64,000 nucleotides of DNA from Lichina pygmaea (Eukaryota; Ascomycota; Lichinomycetes; Lichinales; Lichinaceae): NCBI GenBank assembly GCA_963422465.1, contig OY730171.1, positions 1,488,001 through 1,552,000 of the forward strand. Direction: 5' to 3'. Below, in pieces: positions 36,723 to 47,031 of the stretch. How positions within the stretch are numbered: the stretch's first letter is position 1; each line of letters begins with the position of its first letter. A program made the translations under genes and the position numbers. The notes under the pieces were generated by a model. The model ran no database searches and was not told the origin of the DNA. It saw only the letters and a program-made list of their open reading frames with translations.

Positions 36723-38349
36723 TCATTGATTCTTCCCCTGGTCAACGTCCGTAGCCCCGCTGTTCGCACCACCAATGCCGCTGTCTTCGACAGCTCCAAC
36801 TTTCCTGAACCGCCCTTGTATCCAACAGCGATACATTTTCAACCGTCGCTGTCTGTTCACGAGAAGACGCTTATCGAGGTCCAACTTCACGGTCTCGAAT
36901 CCTTCTTTGGAAGGATGGGGTCGGGGAGAGGCGATGTTGAGAGGACAAGTGCTCGATGCAGGGGCGGTCGTGCTAGGGTCTTGGGAAGGGGAGGATGAGG
37001 GCGCACGAGGCTTGTCTGATGCGTCTGTGGAGTCACCACTGTCGTGACTCTCACGACTACGGTCGACAGGGCCGGCTTCTCCATTCCTGGTTTGTTCCCC
37101 GATCTTGTCATCACCAACCGCCCCGGCGCTACTCTCTCCATCCGACTCGTCCAGCGCTTGCGTCCATATCCGAGCCAGTTCCTCCTGATCAAAGAAATAC
37201 ACCCTCGTACCGTCCCCGCGGATGTAGAAGTTCTCCTCCAGGTACCGTCCTTTGCGAAAACGCACCTGAACGAGGTCGCCCCTGGCGTAATCGCGCAGCA
37301 GCACTTCTCCGCCGGGACGGAGCAGGCGGTGCACGTTCCGCACGGCTTGTCGCCATTGTGTCGGGGCCAGCGCCGAGAAGACGAAGATCAGGAGAACGAT
37401 ATCGGCGGATCCTGCAGCAAGGCCTGGTGGGAGGGAGGGATCGCTGTTGGCACCGTCGACACCGACGCTGGAATCGCCCTGTGGGGCATCTCTTTCGCTG
37501 CTGCCAGTGGCAGCGACATCCCAGACGTCCGCTCTCATGACACGTTCATCGTAGCGGGGATCCGCACGCATGAGCTCAACGGCCTTCTTCGAGAAATCCA
37601 AGGCGTGCAGTCTCAGACGGGGACTCTGATTGTTGGCGATGATCGGAAAGGCCGTGTTCCCAGCTCCGGCGCCGAGCTCGACGACTGTCGTGGCGGGAGC
37701 ATCCGCTTGTGTAACGGTACTGAGGACGGGAAATTCTTGTTGCAGCCATTTACGGTCCTTGAAGAAATTGGTCGTGTTGTTTTTGTAGAAGAGATTCCAC
37801 CACTTGGCTGGATCACCGTTGAATCTTCCTGGGCACAATCAGGTCTTGCGGCGGCCCATGAACGTGAGGTGGCAGGGGAGGGTCAGCGTGGGCATGTTCA
37901 TTGGCTTCGTTTCTTAAAATACAGCATATATAACAGAATGTGGTACACCTCAAAACTTAGGTAGAAGGATCTATACACATACTCCTATCGATATCCGACA
38001 CAGGCTTCTCCCGCTGCTTCTCAAACTGCGACTCGGCGTAGTTTATGTAATCCTGATCCATCTCCACGTGATCCCATGCGTTGAACTCGAACACATCGTC
38101 ATTCTCTAAGAGATAACGCGACCCAAACTGGAATGGATCGCTCCGTTTGAGACTGCTCTGCGGGTCGTGCGAGCGATGTGGTGGGACCACGGCGTTGGAA
38201 GAGGGAGGGGCGTCCGTGGTGGGGCTGATGTGCAGCTTGTCGAGATCCTCTAGAGGAACTTCTTGGCCCGAAGGGGTGGTTGCTGAGAGCGAGGCTATTG
38301 TAGAAACATCTTGACGGTCGGACATTTCGTCTTCTGAGACTTTCGTCAT
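36723..38349 (-). CDS. TRM140: tRNA m3C32 methyltransferase (Trm140/METTL2-8 type)
   Basis: SAM-dependent enzyme that makes 3-methylcytidine at position 32 of tRNA-Thr/Ser. Two exons (37983-38349, 36723-37828) give 490 residues with the frame kept. The first exon ends with FEFNAWDHVEMDQDYINYAE and QFEKQREKPVSDIDR. The second starts FNGDPAKWWNLFYKNNTTNF then FKDRKWLQQEFP. SAM motif I is VVELGAGAGNTAFPI, followed by LHALDFSKKAVELM, IVLLIFVFSALAP and LLRPGGEVLLRDYARGDL, and the signature RKGRYLEENFYIRGDGTRVY. A disordered Ser/Asp-rich insert of about 100 residues separates FFDQEELARIW from the C-terminal NRQRRLKMYRCWIQGRFRK. The first ATG (38349) is used. It is divergent from COQ10. Confidence 0.92.
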
Positions 38350-38624
38350 GGTTGGATTGTGATCTTCCAAATGTCGAATGGTCTTCGGTACGTCTAGTTG
38401 TACGAGGTACTGAGGTTCACCGTCGATTATCTTGATTGGCTATTTCCCCTCGATGCGGCTACTCTAGATCTAATCTGCAGATAAGCGAGACGCGCTAGAA
38501 GTTAGGGTTTGATATGTTTGCTTTCGTCGTAGTCGTCTCAACCCTATTCCAACGCGCGTGAACAAGGATCAATCGTAACGCCTCTGACTCGCAGAGTCTT
38601 ACAGTCACCACGACCGAACTCGAC
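38350..38624. promoter_or_regulatory. Divergent TRM140/COQ10 promoter
   Basis: Only 275 bases separate the two start codons, so the promoters overlap. A reverse CCAAT box (GATTGGCT, about 38434-38441) lies in the middle third. Confidence 0.55.
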
Positions 38625-39494
38625 ATGGCATCAGTATCCAGGCCCTTTGCAGGCTCGCGAATCTTCAATTCCCCACATTGCCGAGCCTTGTCCCGACCGC
38701 ATCGGCGGCGTCATGTCCCAGATATCCACTCGTTAAAACTTCCATCGCCGTGCTGCCGCCAATTCGTCACTCCGCCATGGTCGCAAGTCGAGGCCCAAAC
38801 TCTGACCGCATCGCGCACCCTATCTTACCCCGCCTCGGCACTCTACGACATAGTCGCCGACGTCGAAGCGTACTCCAGCTTCCTGCCATACTGCCAAGGA
38901 TCACGAGTGACCCGCTGGTCCGGCCTTGATTCGAAGCATGCACGGCGATGGCCACACGAGGCCGAAATACGCGTCGGCTGGTCCGGCTTGGAGGAGCTGT
39001 TCATCAGCGAGATCTACTGCCAACCGCCGTACGTCGTCGAAGCCGTCATCGGAGACGCCGAGAAGACGATTCCTAGCGACGACATCCCGCACTACGACTT
39101 CTCGTCGACCAAGGCGGAGGGAAGAAACGACCCATCCGCAGCCCGGAACGCCGGCGCCAGGGATACCTCCCTGCTGCAACACCTCTACAGCCGGTGGACA
39201 CTCCGTCCGTTCCCGTACAAGCCCCCGTCGCACGCGGACAACCCGCTGGACGGCAACGCCTTGGCTCGCCCGGTCCAGCAGACCGACGTGATGCTGCAGC
39301 TGCGCTTCCAGTTCGCCAACCCGGTCTACGCCGCCATGAGCAAAGCCGTCGCACCCAAAGTGGCGTCGACCATGGTCGAAGCGTTTGCGAGGAGGGCGCG
39401 AGAGGTGCTGGGGGAGCCGGCGCCTGGTCCGTCGACCGACGGTCAGGAGAGACGGTCGAAACTCGAGGGCGTCATTCCCGGTAAGGGAATCTAG
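38625..39494 (+). CDS. COQ10: Coenzyme Q-binding protein Coq10 (mitochondrial)
   Basis: START-domain lipid carrier that binds coenzyme Q and is needed for efficient respiration and Q synthesis in the mitochondrial inner membrane. Single exon, 289 residues. The N terminus is Arg/Ser/Pro-rich without acids (residues 1-45), as expected of a matrix presequence. The START/polyketide-cyclase fold follows: LSYPASALYDIVADVEAYSS, FLPYCQGSRVT, EAEIRVGWSGLEELFISEIY and VMLQLRFQFANPVYAAMSKA, then TMVEAFARRAREVLG. An insert of about 50 residues (AEKTIPSDDI to GARDTSLLQH) makes it longer than the yeast protein, and it lies before the SRWTLRPFP strand. The frame is continuous with strong C-ending codon use. 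Confidence 0.93.
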   Translation: MASVSRPFAGSRIFNSPHCRALSRPHRRRHVPDIHSLKLPSPCCRQFVTPPWSQVEAQTLTASRTLSYPASALYDIVADVEAYSSFLPYCQGSRVTRWSGLDSKHARRWPHEAEIRVGWSGLEELFISEIYCQPPYVVEAVIGDAEKTIPSDDIPHYDFSSTKAEGRNDPSAARNAGARDTSLLQHLYSRWTLRPFPYKPPSHADNPLDGNALARPVQQTDVMLQLRFQFANPVYAAMSKAVAPKVASTMVEAFARRAREVLGEPAPGPSTDGQERRSKLEGVIPGKGI

Positions 39495-39947
39495 ATGACG
39501 ATCTATGCATAATTGAGGCTCTCTATAGTTGATATTCGGTATCTGTCCTCGAGTGTCATCTGGTGAAGGTGGCAACTGGCCCCGCGATGAAAAGGTGTGC
39601 GCAAGGACAGTGTCGTAAGACGAGAGAGTTCTTTCGCTGGCTTGGATTCGCCACCATGCATAGACATCTAGATCAAAATAATATATCCCAGCACCGCCTT
39701 GGGACAATCCTTCAGACCTGTTGAGATGCATGGAGGTGGACAGATGCGGCGCTGGTACGCTTGGTTGACACCTGAATTGCAGCGAGGCAGATTCTCTCGG
39801 ATTCGGCTTTGCATACAGAAAATGCCATAGCTACCGAGTATGGTGCAACACAGAACTGTACCGGACAGCGTATCCATCCCACGTACGCTCACATGCTCTG
39901 AATATGCGATGAACCGCCGCTGTATATATACACACGGGTATCCCGAT
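39495..39947. other. COQ10-mS43 convergent spacer
   Basis: 453 bases with no gene; 3' UTRs of both neighbours. TATATATA occurs near 39921. Confidence 0.5.
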
Positions 39948-41008
39948 CTACCGTCTAAGCTTGTCGCGAATGCTGCTCTTGTTGGTGGTGTAGTTGCTTT
40001 CGACGTAGCTCCAGTTGATACGATCCCACCATCGTTCCAGATACGTGTCCTTGCCCTTGATGCCGTAGTCGGTCAGCCACACGTGCTGCCACGTGTTGAC
40101 GCAGAGCAGAGGAGCGACGGCGACGCCACCCGGCGCCGTGGTCGGCTTCGATCCGAGCCGCCCCGGCGAGTTCATGTACTCGCTCGCGTTCACGTACTCG
40201 TTGCTGCCCATGCTCGCGCGGTACGATGCCGACCACTGCGTCGACATGTCGTGCATCTGCAGGCGGTAGTGCGCCTGTGGGTACGGGGACCCCGCCAGAT
40301 ACGTCGTCAGAATCTTGATCTCCGGCCGGCCCTGCAGCTTCACCAGCCACACAAAGCCAGGGCCGAACATGGCGTTGGCGGTGGCGATCATCTCGCCCCG
40401 GAGAAGGTCGACCGACTTGAAGTCCCGATTGATCTGGGTGAGGAGGTCTGGGGGGATGGTCGTCGGTCCGGGTGACTTGAGAGGACGTTAGTGTGACGTC
40501 TTCGCTTCAATGGGTCTGCTCGGAACACGCACAAGAGCGTTGAAGAATATGTCATTGTTGACCGACATGGACGCGTAGTTGAACAGGGCAGCCATGTCCG
40601 GTTGGCGGGCATACTGTTTCAGAAGCGCCAGATGTGTCGAGTTCTCGTCCGTGGTCCCTGTCCAGCTCTTCAGTTGTCGGCACGATGACGAGATGGACGG
40701 TGACGCTGACCCGCCGTCATGAGGCTCAGCTTCTCGACGAGCCATCCCTGGTACTCGGTCCAAGCGACATTGAACCCCGTGGGTGACAAGAGACCGGGGA
40801 TCCCCTGTTCTCGAAAGAGGCGGCCATACGGCATCAGCTCCGCGACGGTGGTGGCGCGTCGTTCATGCGGTCGTGTCAACCTGATGGGACGCTGTCGATC
40901 AGGGAGTCGTCAGTGCTGGCCACACGGAGCGAAGAGAACCCATCTCACAGGCAGGCGGGTCAGATCTCTCGACGAGCTCCGCCATGGCAAGAGACGCTGC
41001 AACATCAT
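39948..41008 (-). CDS. Mitoribosomal small-subunit protein, SOD-fold (mS43/mS42 type)
   Basis: Iron/manganese superoxide dismutase-fold protein of the mitochondrial small ribosomal subunit (Rsm26/Mrp1 family); these are not active dismutases. Four exons fit. Exon 1 (40949-41008) encodes the presequence MMLQRLLPWRSSSRDLTRLP. The next has RPHERRATTVAELMPYGRLF and GWLVEKLSLMTA. Then come TTDENSTHLALLKQYARQ and YASMSVNNDIFFNAL, and finally SPGPTTIPPDLLTQINRDF, MFGPGFVWLVKL, ILTTYLAGSPYP, VAVAPLLCVNTWQHVWLTDYG and WWDRINWSYVESNY. The W-Q-H-V-W-L motif recalls the SOD metal-ligand region, but the full ligand set is not evident. Two copies of CACGTGAC lie upstream, as in other ascomycete mitoribosomal genes. 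Confidence 0.85.
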
Positions 41009-41834
41009 GGCGCGAGCTTGGATCTGTGTCTCTAAATACAGGGCCGACGACGACGACGACTTTTTCGCTCCGTCGTCGCGGCCGTGCACGTGACTAAGCA
41101 GTACGAGTACGTACCTAGTCAACCTCGGCGCTAGTCAGGCACGTGACTTTCTTGCCAGCCAATCCATGGTCTCCGTCGCCCAAACGCCGACGTGATCTGA
41201 CGCGCGTTTGACGCTCCAGGACCCGATGTTTCGAGCGCACCAGAGCATATTCGCGACACTGGCGTCTACGGCACTTACGACGTCTGAAGCCACCGGGGCG
41301 CGCAGTCATGATTGACCCACGGCGATCGAGAGGTTGTTTCAACCTTGGCGCATGTCTAGCTAGAGGAAGCTACTTCTCGGATCGATGCGCGGCAGACGCC
41401 CAAACACGGAGAGCACGGCCGTGAGCAACGCCGGAGGATGACATCGAGAGAATGCCACGGCGAGATGCTTGTCGCGACGGCCATGACGAAGTGGCGCGAG
41501 AGAGAAACAACTCATGTTTCTCGATCGACGGCCTCGTGGAGGATTCGATGGCGTTGTATAATACCTACGACAATGCGCGCGCTTTCCGCGGCGCCTTCTC
41601 TGTGGTTCTTGATCTTTCTTTGTCACTCCGTCATGGTCATTTTTGTTGCTGCATCTCCTCATTCATACCAGACAAGGACCGCATGATCTTCTTTGTCGGC
41701 GACCGTCTATCTCATCAGTGTCAAAGGGCAATTTGACTTTTCATCTCCACATATCTCTCCCTCTCTCTCCCTCGCTCGCACTCGACCTTTCTCGAGATTC
41801 TGTTTCGAATAGCCATCCGTTGCCGCCGCAGCAG
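41009..41834. promoter_or_regulatory. Divergent mS43 / membrane-protein promoter region
   Basis: 826 bases between start codons. CACGTGAC occurs at 41087-41094 and again at 41140-41147, 79 and 132 bases upstream of the mS43 ATG; a CCAAT word (AGCCAATCC) follows near 41157. The right half holds a CT-rich leader of the membrane-protein gene. Confidence 0.55.
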
Positions 41835-43394
41835 ATGTGGTTTCAGCAAGATAATCCCACGATGAGAGAACACTTGTGCCTAGCGACGATGCTGTTCCTG
41901 ATGGGAGGACCAGCGGTGGCCGCGTCGAGGTCGTACCGGTTCGGTGCGATCGACACGAACCAGCTCTTCCGTCGAGCAGACGAGACCAAATGCGGCGAGC
42001 CGTCGTTCACTCCGTGCGACAACCCCAAACTCCCGGACAACTTCTGCTGTCCGGCGCAGACCAAGTGCATCGCTCTCGACAACGACAGATCGATGCTATG
42101 CTGTCCCGCCGGCAGCGACTGTCAGTTCATCGAGCCCATCACCTGCGACGTATCGCTCCAGAACGCGACGGAGCACCCTCGCAATCCCGTCCACAACACC
42201 GACCTGACCCGGAAGCTGCCCAAATGCGGCTCGCTCTGCTGTCCCCAGGGATACAGCTGCGTCGACGGACAGTGCTCTCTGGTCGACGACGACAAGAAAC
42301 CGGGCTCGTCTTCGTCGGCAAAACCGACGGGGACGTCCTCGCGGTCCGCGACGGCGACGTCCAAAGTGACGCTCAGCACACCCGAGTCCGGACCAGCCAC
42401 GGCGACGTCGACTCCGACCGGCCTCCCCGATGCAGCGCTGAGCCCTTCCACCGACGGACCCGTCCCGTCGGGTTCGTCCAACGACTTTCCCGCCAAGGCG
42501 GTCATCGCCGGGTTCTTCCCGGGGCTGCTGCTGGGCGGGCTGATCGTGCTGGCGATATTCCTGTGCATGGCGCGGCGCAAGAAGAAGATCAGCGCACCGC
42601 TGCCGCAGCGCAACAGCAACGACAACTACCGGTCCGACTTTCTGCGGTCGACGCCTCCGCGGGCGAGTTTCGCCAAGTCGCGGCCGTCGCGACCGTCGAT
42701 CCTGCCGACCAAGTCGAGCTCGGCCGTGGCTCCCGACTCGGCCGGTGCCGGCTCGGCAGGCATCCTTCTGCGCACGCCGCTCTTCCGATCGGGCTCGCAC
42801 CGCTTCAGTCGCAACCACAGCCGCTTCTCCAGACCGACCGTCGCCCGCACCCAGACCGAGATGGCCCGACACAAATCCGAGTCGGCCTCGATCGACGTCG
42901 TCCTCGGCGACCCCCTCATCAGCACCAGCACCAGCAATCCCTTTTCCACAAACACCCCCAGCACCACGCACGCCCAAGGCTTGGGTCTCCCAGCCTACCC
43001 GAGCCCCTTCCACAACCCGCACGGCGCGAACGGGCACGGACAGCATCACGCTCATCATCCGCACCAACACCAGCAGCAGCACAACACCGCCCATCAATTC
43101 TCGCCATCGACCTACTCTCCTCCTCGAGCACCGTTCGCTTCTTCCGACGGGGGCGGCGCTGGCGGCGGCAGCGCCGGTGCTGGTGCTGGTGCCGGGCGTT
43201 CGGGCGCCAACAACAACACCTTCCGGAACGAGAGGGGTCTATCCCAGATGACCGCCTTCACAGACCTCATGGAGACGGCTGGTTTCAAGAAGGGCGAGCC
43301 GTTCCTGAACGACGCCTCGTCGTCGCCCACACGTTTACGGCAGCAGCAGCAGCAGCAGCAGCACGGTGGCGCTGGAGGGTACGCACTGCGGTGA
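41835..43394 (+). CDS. Cysteine-rich single-pass membrane protein, unknown role
   Basis: A single exon of 519 residues from the ATG at 41835; a start at 41862 (MREHLCLATMLFLMGGPAVA) would give a cleaner signal peptide. The outer domain (about residues 45-155) has paired cysteines: TKCGEPSFTPCDNP, NFCCPAQTKCIAL, SMLCCPAGSDCQFIEPITCD and KCGSLCCPQGYSCVDGQC. A Ser/Thr-rich stalk follows, then a membrane helix (VIAGFFPGLLLGGLIVLAIF, about 224-243) with a basic stop MARRKKK. The long cytosolic tail is disordered, with His/Gln runs and (CAG)7 near the end. The motif SDFLRSTPP just inside the membrane recurs in homologous Pezizomycotina proteins. A wall- or surface-sensing role is only a guess. Confidence 0.8.
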   Translation: MWFQQDNPTMREHLCLATMLFLMGGPAVAASRSYRFGAIDTNQLFRRADETKCGEPSFTPCDNPKLPDNFCCPAQTKCIALDNDRSMLCCPAGSDCQFIEPITCDVSLQNATEHPRNPVHNTDLTRKLPKCGSLCCPQGYSCVDGQCSLVDDDKKPGSSSSAKPTGTSSRSATATSKVTLSTPESGPATATSTPTGLPDAALSPSTDGPVPSGSSNDFPAKAVIAGFFPGLLLGGLIVLAIFLCMARRKKKISAPLPQRNSNDNYRSDFLRSTPPRASFAKSRPSRPSILPTKSSSAVAPDSAGAGSAGILLRTPLFRSGSHRFSRNHSRFSRPTVARTQTEMARHKSESASIDVVLGDPLISTSTSNPFSTNTPSTTHAQGLGLPAYPSPFHNPHGANGHGQHHAHHPHQHQQQHNTAHQFSPSTYSPPRAPFASSDGGGAGGGSAGAGAGAGRSGANNNTFRNERGLSQMTAFTDLMETAGFKKGEPFLNDASSSPTRLRQQQQQQQHGGAGGYALR

Positions 43395-44568
43395 TCTAAT
43401 CGGTCCATGAGTCCGGCTGGTCGATCCGCTACATTCGATGGGAGAGGAGATTTGGGGATCGTTGAAGGACGGGTGGCTTGGTTCTATCCAGTCGTTTATT
43501 CGTCGGCCGGTCCATTCGCCCACTCGTCCACGCGTCCACGCTTCCCCCTGTCGTCTTCTCTTTTCTCTTCACCAGTCATAGCGTCGTGGGCGGTGGAGTT
43601 CTTTGCATGATCGCATCGCATTGGGGGGGGGGGGGGGGGGGTGTTATCGCGTGATCTTGATTTTTTTTTTGCGAAGCGTCCGTCTCTTATCATTCTCCAC
43701 GAATCCATCGGTGACCGATCGTCGCCCACATGTTTCATGTGGCATGTGCATCAGCATGTGCGTGCGCATGTTCTCCTCCATCCTCCACCCTCTATCCTCC
43801 GCCTTTCATCTCTCCATTCTTCTTCACATGCCTCTCATCTCCTGACAAAACCCATCAAGTCTTTCCTCCTACCTTCCATCATCATCTACCACTCCACCTC
43901 TTGCATGGCAACGGCGTTATATTGCTTCTCTCAATCCTCCAATTTTCCTCTCTATCTCTCTCTTTTGTCCTTCCTTCTCGCATAAAGTTCTGCGTAAAAC
44001 TCTGGTTGCGTACTCCTGTATGTAGTCTACCACAAAGTCAACCTCTATCAAACACATTTGGCACTGCGGACCGTACCAATGGATATAGTGCATAGACTAA
44101 AGAAAGATAGCATGGCTGAGAAGCAGCATACAAGTAGTGAAGGAGCAGCCTGTTCGCGCCCTCTTTCGCCAATGGCATTTATACGACTACTCGCGTCGAC
44201 GTAGGAGTGATGGGATGCTCACGTATGTACTGTACAGTACTGTCCGTACTCTGTACGGTCTCTGTACGGTCTCAAGGGAATCGCTTGACACTGCGTGGTG
44301 TCTGCTCTTGGGTAGTGTACTTGGGAGTGAAAGAACAGGAAGGATTCTGCAGTGGATGTGCTGATTGGATATGTTGAGATATTAGTTCTGTGGAGGAAAT
44401 TACTGTAGGGACGAGTGATCTTCACTTCTTTGCTTTCCCTTGATGTGCTGTTGCTCCGCCTTGCGTTCTTCGTCCCTGCCTTGAATTGACAGCATTCACT
44501 CCCTTCATGTCATTCATAGCTGCCATCTATAGCTGCGTCCAACTCCTTTCACTCCATCATCTACTCGA
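43395..44568. other. Convergent spacer with G19 run
   Basis: No gene seen. It contains G19 (43623-43641), pyrimidine-rich sequence (43750-43980) and a direct repeat CTCTGTACGGT (two copies, about 44249-44270) within a GTAC-rich block. Confidence 0.5.
43623..43641. repeat. G19 run
   Basis: 19 consecutive G about 230 bases after the membrane-protein stop codon, likely in its 3' UTR. Confidence 0.85.
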
Positions 44569-47031
44569 TCATCCACCCTTCGGCGCGTTGACGGTGCGAT
44601 CCAAGTTGAAGGCTGCGGAGATCAAGGCCAGATGACTGAACGCCTGGGGCGTGTTGCCGAGCTGTTCGCCGGACCGGGCAATCTCTTCCGAGAACATAGA
44701 GAGATGGTTGCCGAAGACCAACATGTTCTCGAAGATCTCGACCGCCTTGTGCAGGTACTTCTTGTCGTACTTTCCGGCCTGGCGCGGATAGATGAGCTTC
44801 TTGGGAAGAGCTTTGGAGTATGGGGTGAAACAGGAGGAGGGGAGGGAAAAGGAAAGGGAAAAGCGAAGGGGAGGAAGGCGAGAGAAACGTACTCGAGTCA
44901 GCGCTTCCACCAGCCAGAACGTACACATGCTAAAGGATCCCTCTTGGCCACCAACACCTGGAATTCGAAGACACTGTATCAGTTGTTGGCTTTTTCAACA
45001 CGCGTGGCTTGGAAATGTCAAGAAGCGCGTAGCAGATCAAGGATCCAGAAGAACGCCGCGAGGCCGCTGTCTGGATCCAAGCACACATGTTACGAGACTG
45101 CCATTGAAGCACGAGACAGACCCAACTCACCATCCTCCGCCTTGAGATGATTGTACCTGTACACCAACCCCGTCGACGTCAGTCCGCCCTTCTCCGGCGT
45201 CTTGAGGATCCAGTCGAGCGTGCTGAGGAAGCGCGGGTCGTTGGGCGCGATGAAGAAGACGAGCGGCGCGATCAGCACGGCCGAGTCGAGCACGTCGGTC
45301 GACTCGTAGCTCTGGATGAAGCAGCCCATCTCCTCGTTGTAGCCCTTGGTCATGACGCCCTCGTAGATCTCGTCGCGGGTGGCGAGCCACTTCTGTCGGT
45401 TCGGGCAGGGCAGGCAGCGTTTGTCGGCGAGCCGCAGGCCACGGTCGACCGCCACCCACAGCTGGATCTGCGAGTACACGTACGTCTGCTTGCGAGACCG
45501 CACCTCCCAGATCGACATGTCCGGCTGGTTCCAGATGCCGCACACGTGGTCGACGAGCTGCCGCGTCGCGACCCACTGGTCCCACGAGATGGGCTTGCCG
45601 TACTTCTGGTACAGGTAGACGGCGTCCATGAGCTCGCCGTAGATGTCCAGCTGCATGTGGAAGGCGGCGCCGTTGCCGATCCGCACCGGCTTGCTGCCCC
45701 GGTAGCCGTCCAGATGCGGCAGCTCGATCTCGTCGAGGTTGGTTTCGCCGCGGATGCTGAACATGATCGGCAGGCCGCCGTCCGCGGTGCGCGAATACCG
45801 CATGCGGTCGCTGATGAAGTTCATATACGCCTCGGCCTCGGCCGTGAAGCCCATCCGCAGCAGGATGTAGATGGTGAAGGACGAATCGCGGACCCAGCAG
45901 TACCGGTAGTCCCAATTGCGCGCCCCGCCAAAGTCCTCCGGCAGGGAGAAGGTCGGAGCGGCGATGATGGCCCCGGTCGGCTCGTACGTCAGCATCTTCA
46001 GGATCATGAGACTGCGGGTCACCACCTCGCGAAACTGCCCCTTGTATGTGCTCTGGCCGATCCAGTCGGCCCAGTACGCCTGCGTATCCTGCCGTGCTCG
46101 GTCCACGATCGCCGCCGTCAGCCGTTCCTCGCTCTTTTCGGGACTGGTGCCCTGCAGGATGAACGACACCGCTTGGTTCTCTTTCAGATGAATAGTCGCC
46201 ACGATTCCCGGCCCGAGATGGTCAGGGCGCTGCTCCTTCCGGAAGACGACCCCGGGAGCGCCGCCGCCGCCATCCTTCGGCTCGGACCCACCGGCCGCGT
46301 CATCGCCATCGATGGTCACGTCGAGCTGTATCTCCAAGCCGTCGCTCCGGAAGATGGCGGCAGTGCTGTAGGGGTGTTTCCGCTTGAGGACCTCGGTCCG
46401 ATGCGGGTCCTGCGCGTAATTGAATGCTGGGAAGACCTCGACCTTCAGGTCCATGCAGCCTCGCACGCATTCAACTCTTCGGACCAGCCACTCCTTGAAT
46501 TTGTTCTTGACGACCGTGGTGGTCTGCGAGCGTGCCATGCTGACCGGCGGCACCGCATGCGTCGACGTCCGCGGCCGCGGAAAGAAATCGACAGTGTTGA
46601 CGACTCCTTGCTCATCGATGAAGCGCGTCTGTAAGATGTTGCTGGCCGGGACGTAATGTTGCTTCACGGTCAGGTGCTTGTCCTCGGGTGGCGATATGCT
46701 AAAGTGGCCCCCTTTGTTCTTGTCCAGCATCCGGCAGAAGATCGAAGGGGAGTCGAACTCGGGCCTGTCAACCCGTACGCATGGTCAGCCCTTTGGTTCA
46801 GCCACTGCCAAAGGGTGGCCGTCCGAGGAACCGACCAACACATGTAGTCCAGTCCACCATCGCTACCAATCAAGGCGCATGTGTGCATATTGCCGATGAG
46901 TCCATAGTTCTCAACCTGTCAGATCTTAGCTGCTGCAACATCCAATGGGAATACAGGGAGAGCCCGCGTACAGGGAGATAGCCTGTCGCACGACGCAAGC
47001 GCGAAGTTTCGACGGAGCCCATGTTCGACAT
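44569..47031 (-). CDS. Cytosolic GH15-family glycoside hydrolase
   Basis: Glucoamylase/trehalase-like enzyme of the long, bacterial-style GH15 group found in fungi; the substrate (trehalose or an alpha-glucan) cannot be read from sequence. Five or six exons. Exon 1 gives [20 protein letters not shown], then [27 protein letters not shown] and [14 protein letters not shown]. The central body has [33 protein letters not shown] with [15 protein letters not shown], and [20 protein letters not shown], whose Glu is the likely general acid. The exon after KAEDG carries [18 protein letters not shown], whose Glu is the likely general base. The last exon ends [20 protein letters not shown]. No signal peptide or starch-binding domain is seen, so it is probably intracellular. 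The start at 47031 allows an alternative Met at 47022. Confidence 0.87.

Noticed and set aside
42096-43097. 333-codon minus-strand frame in the same gene
   Set aside because: Antisense shadow of biased codons; no recognisable motif.
41876-43399. 507-codon plus-strand frame overlapping the cysteine-rich membrane protein
   Set aside because: Arg/Gln-rich out-of-frame reading. The other frame has signal peptide, cysteine pairs and a membrane helix.
45147-46634. 495-codon plus-strand frame opposite the GH15 gene
   Set aside because: Antisense shadow caused by C/G-ending codons; it is Arg/His/Val-rich with no domain.
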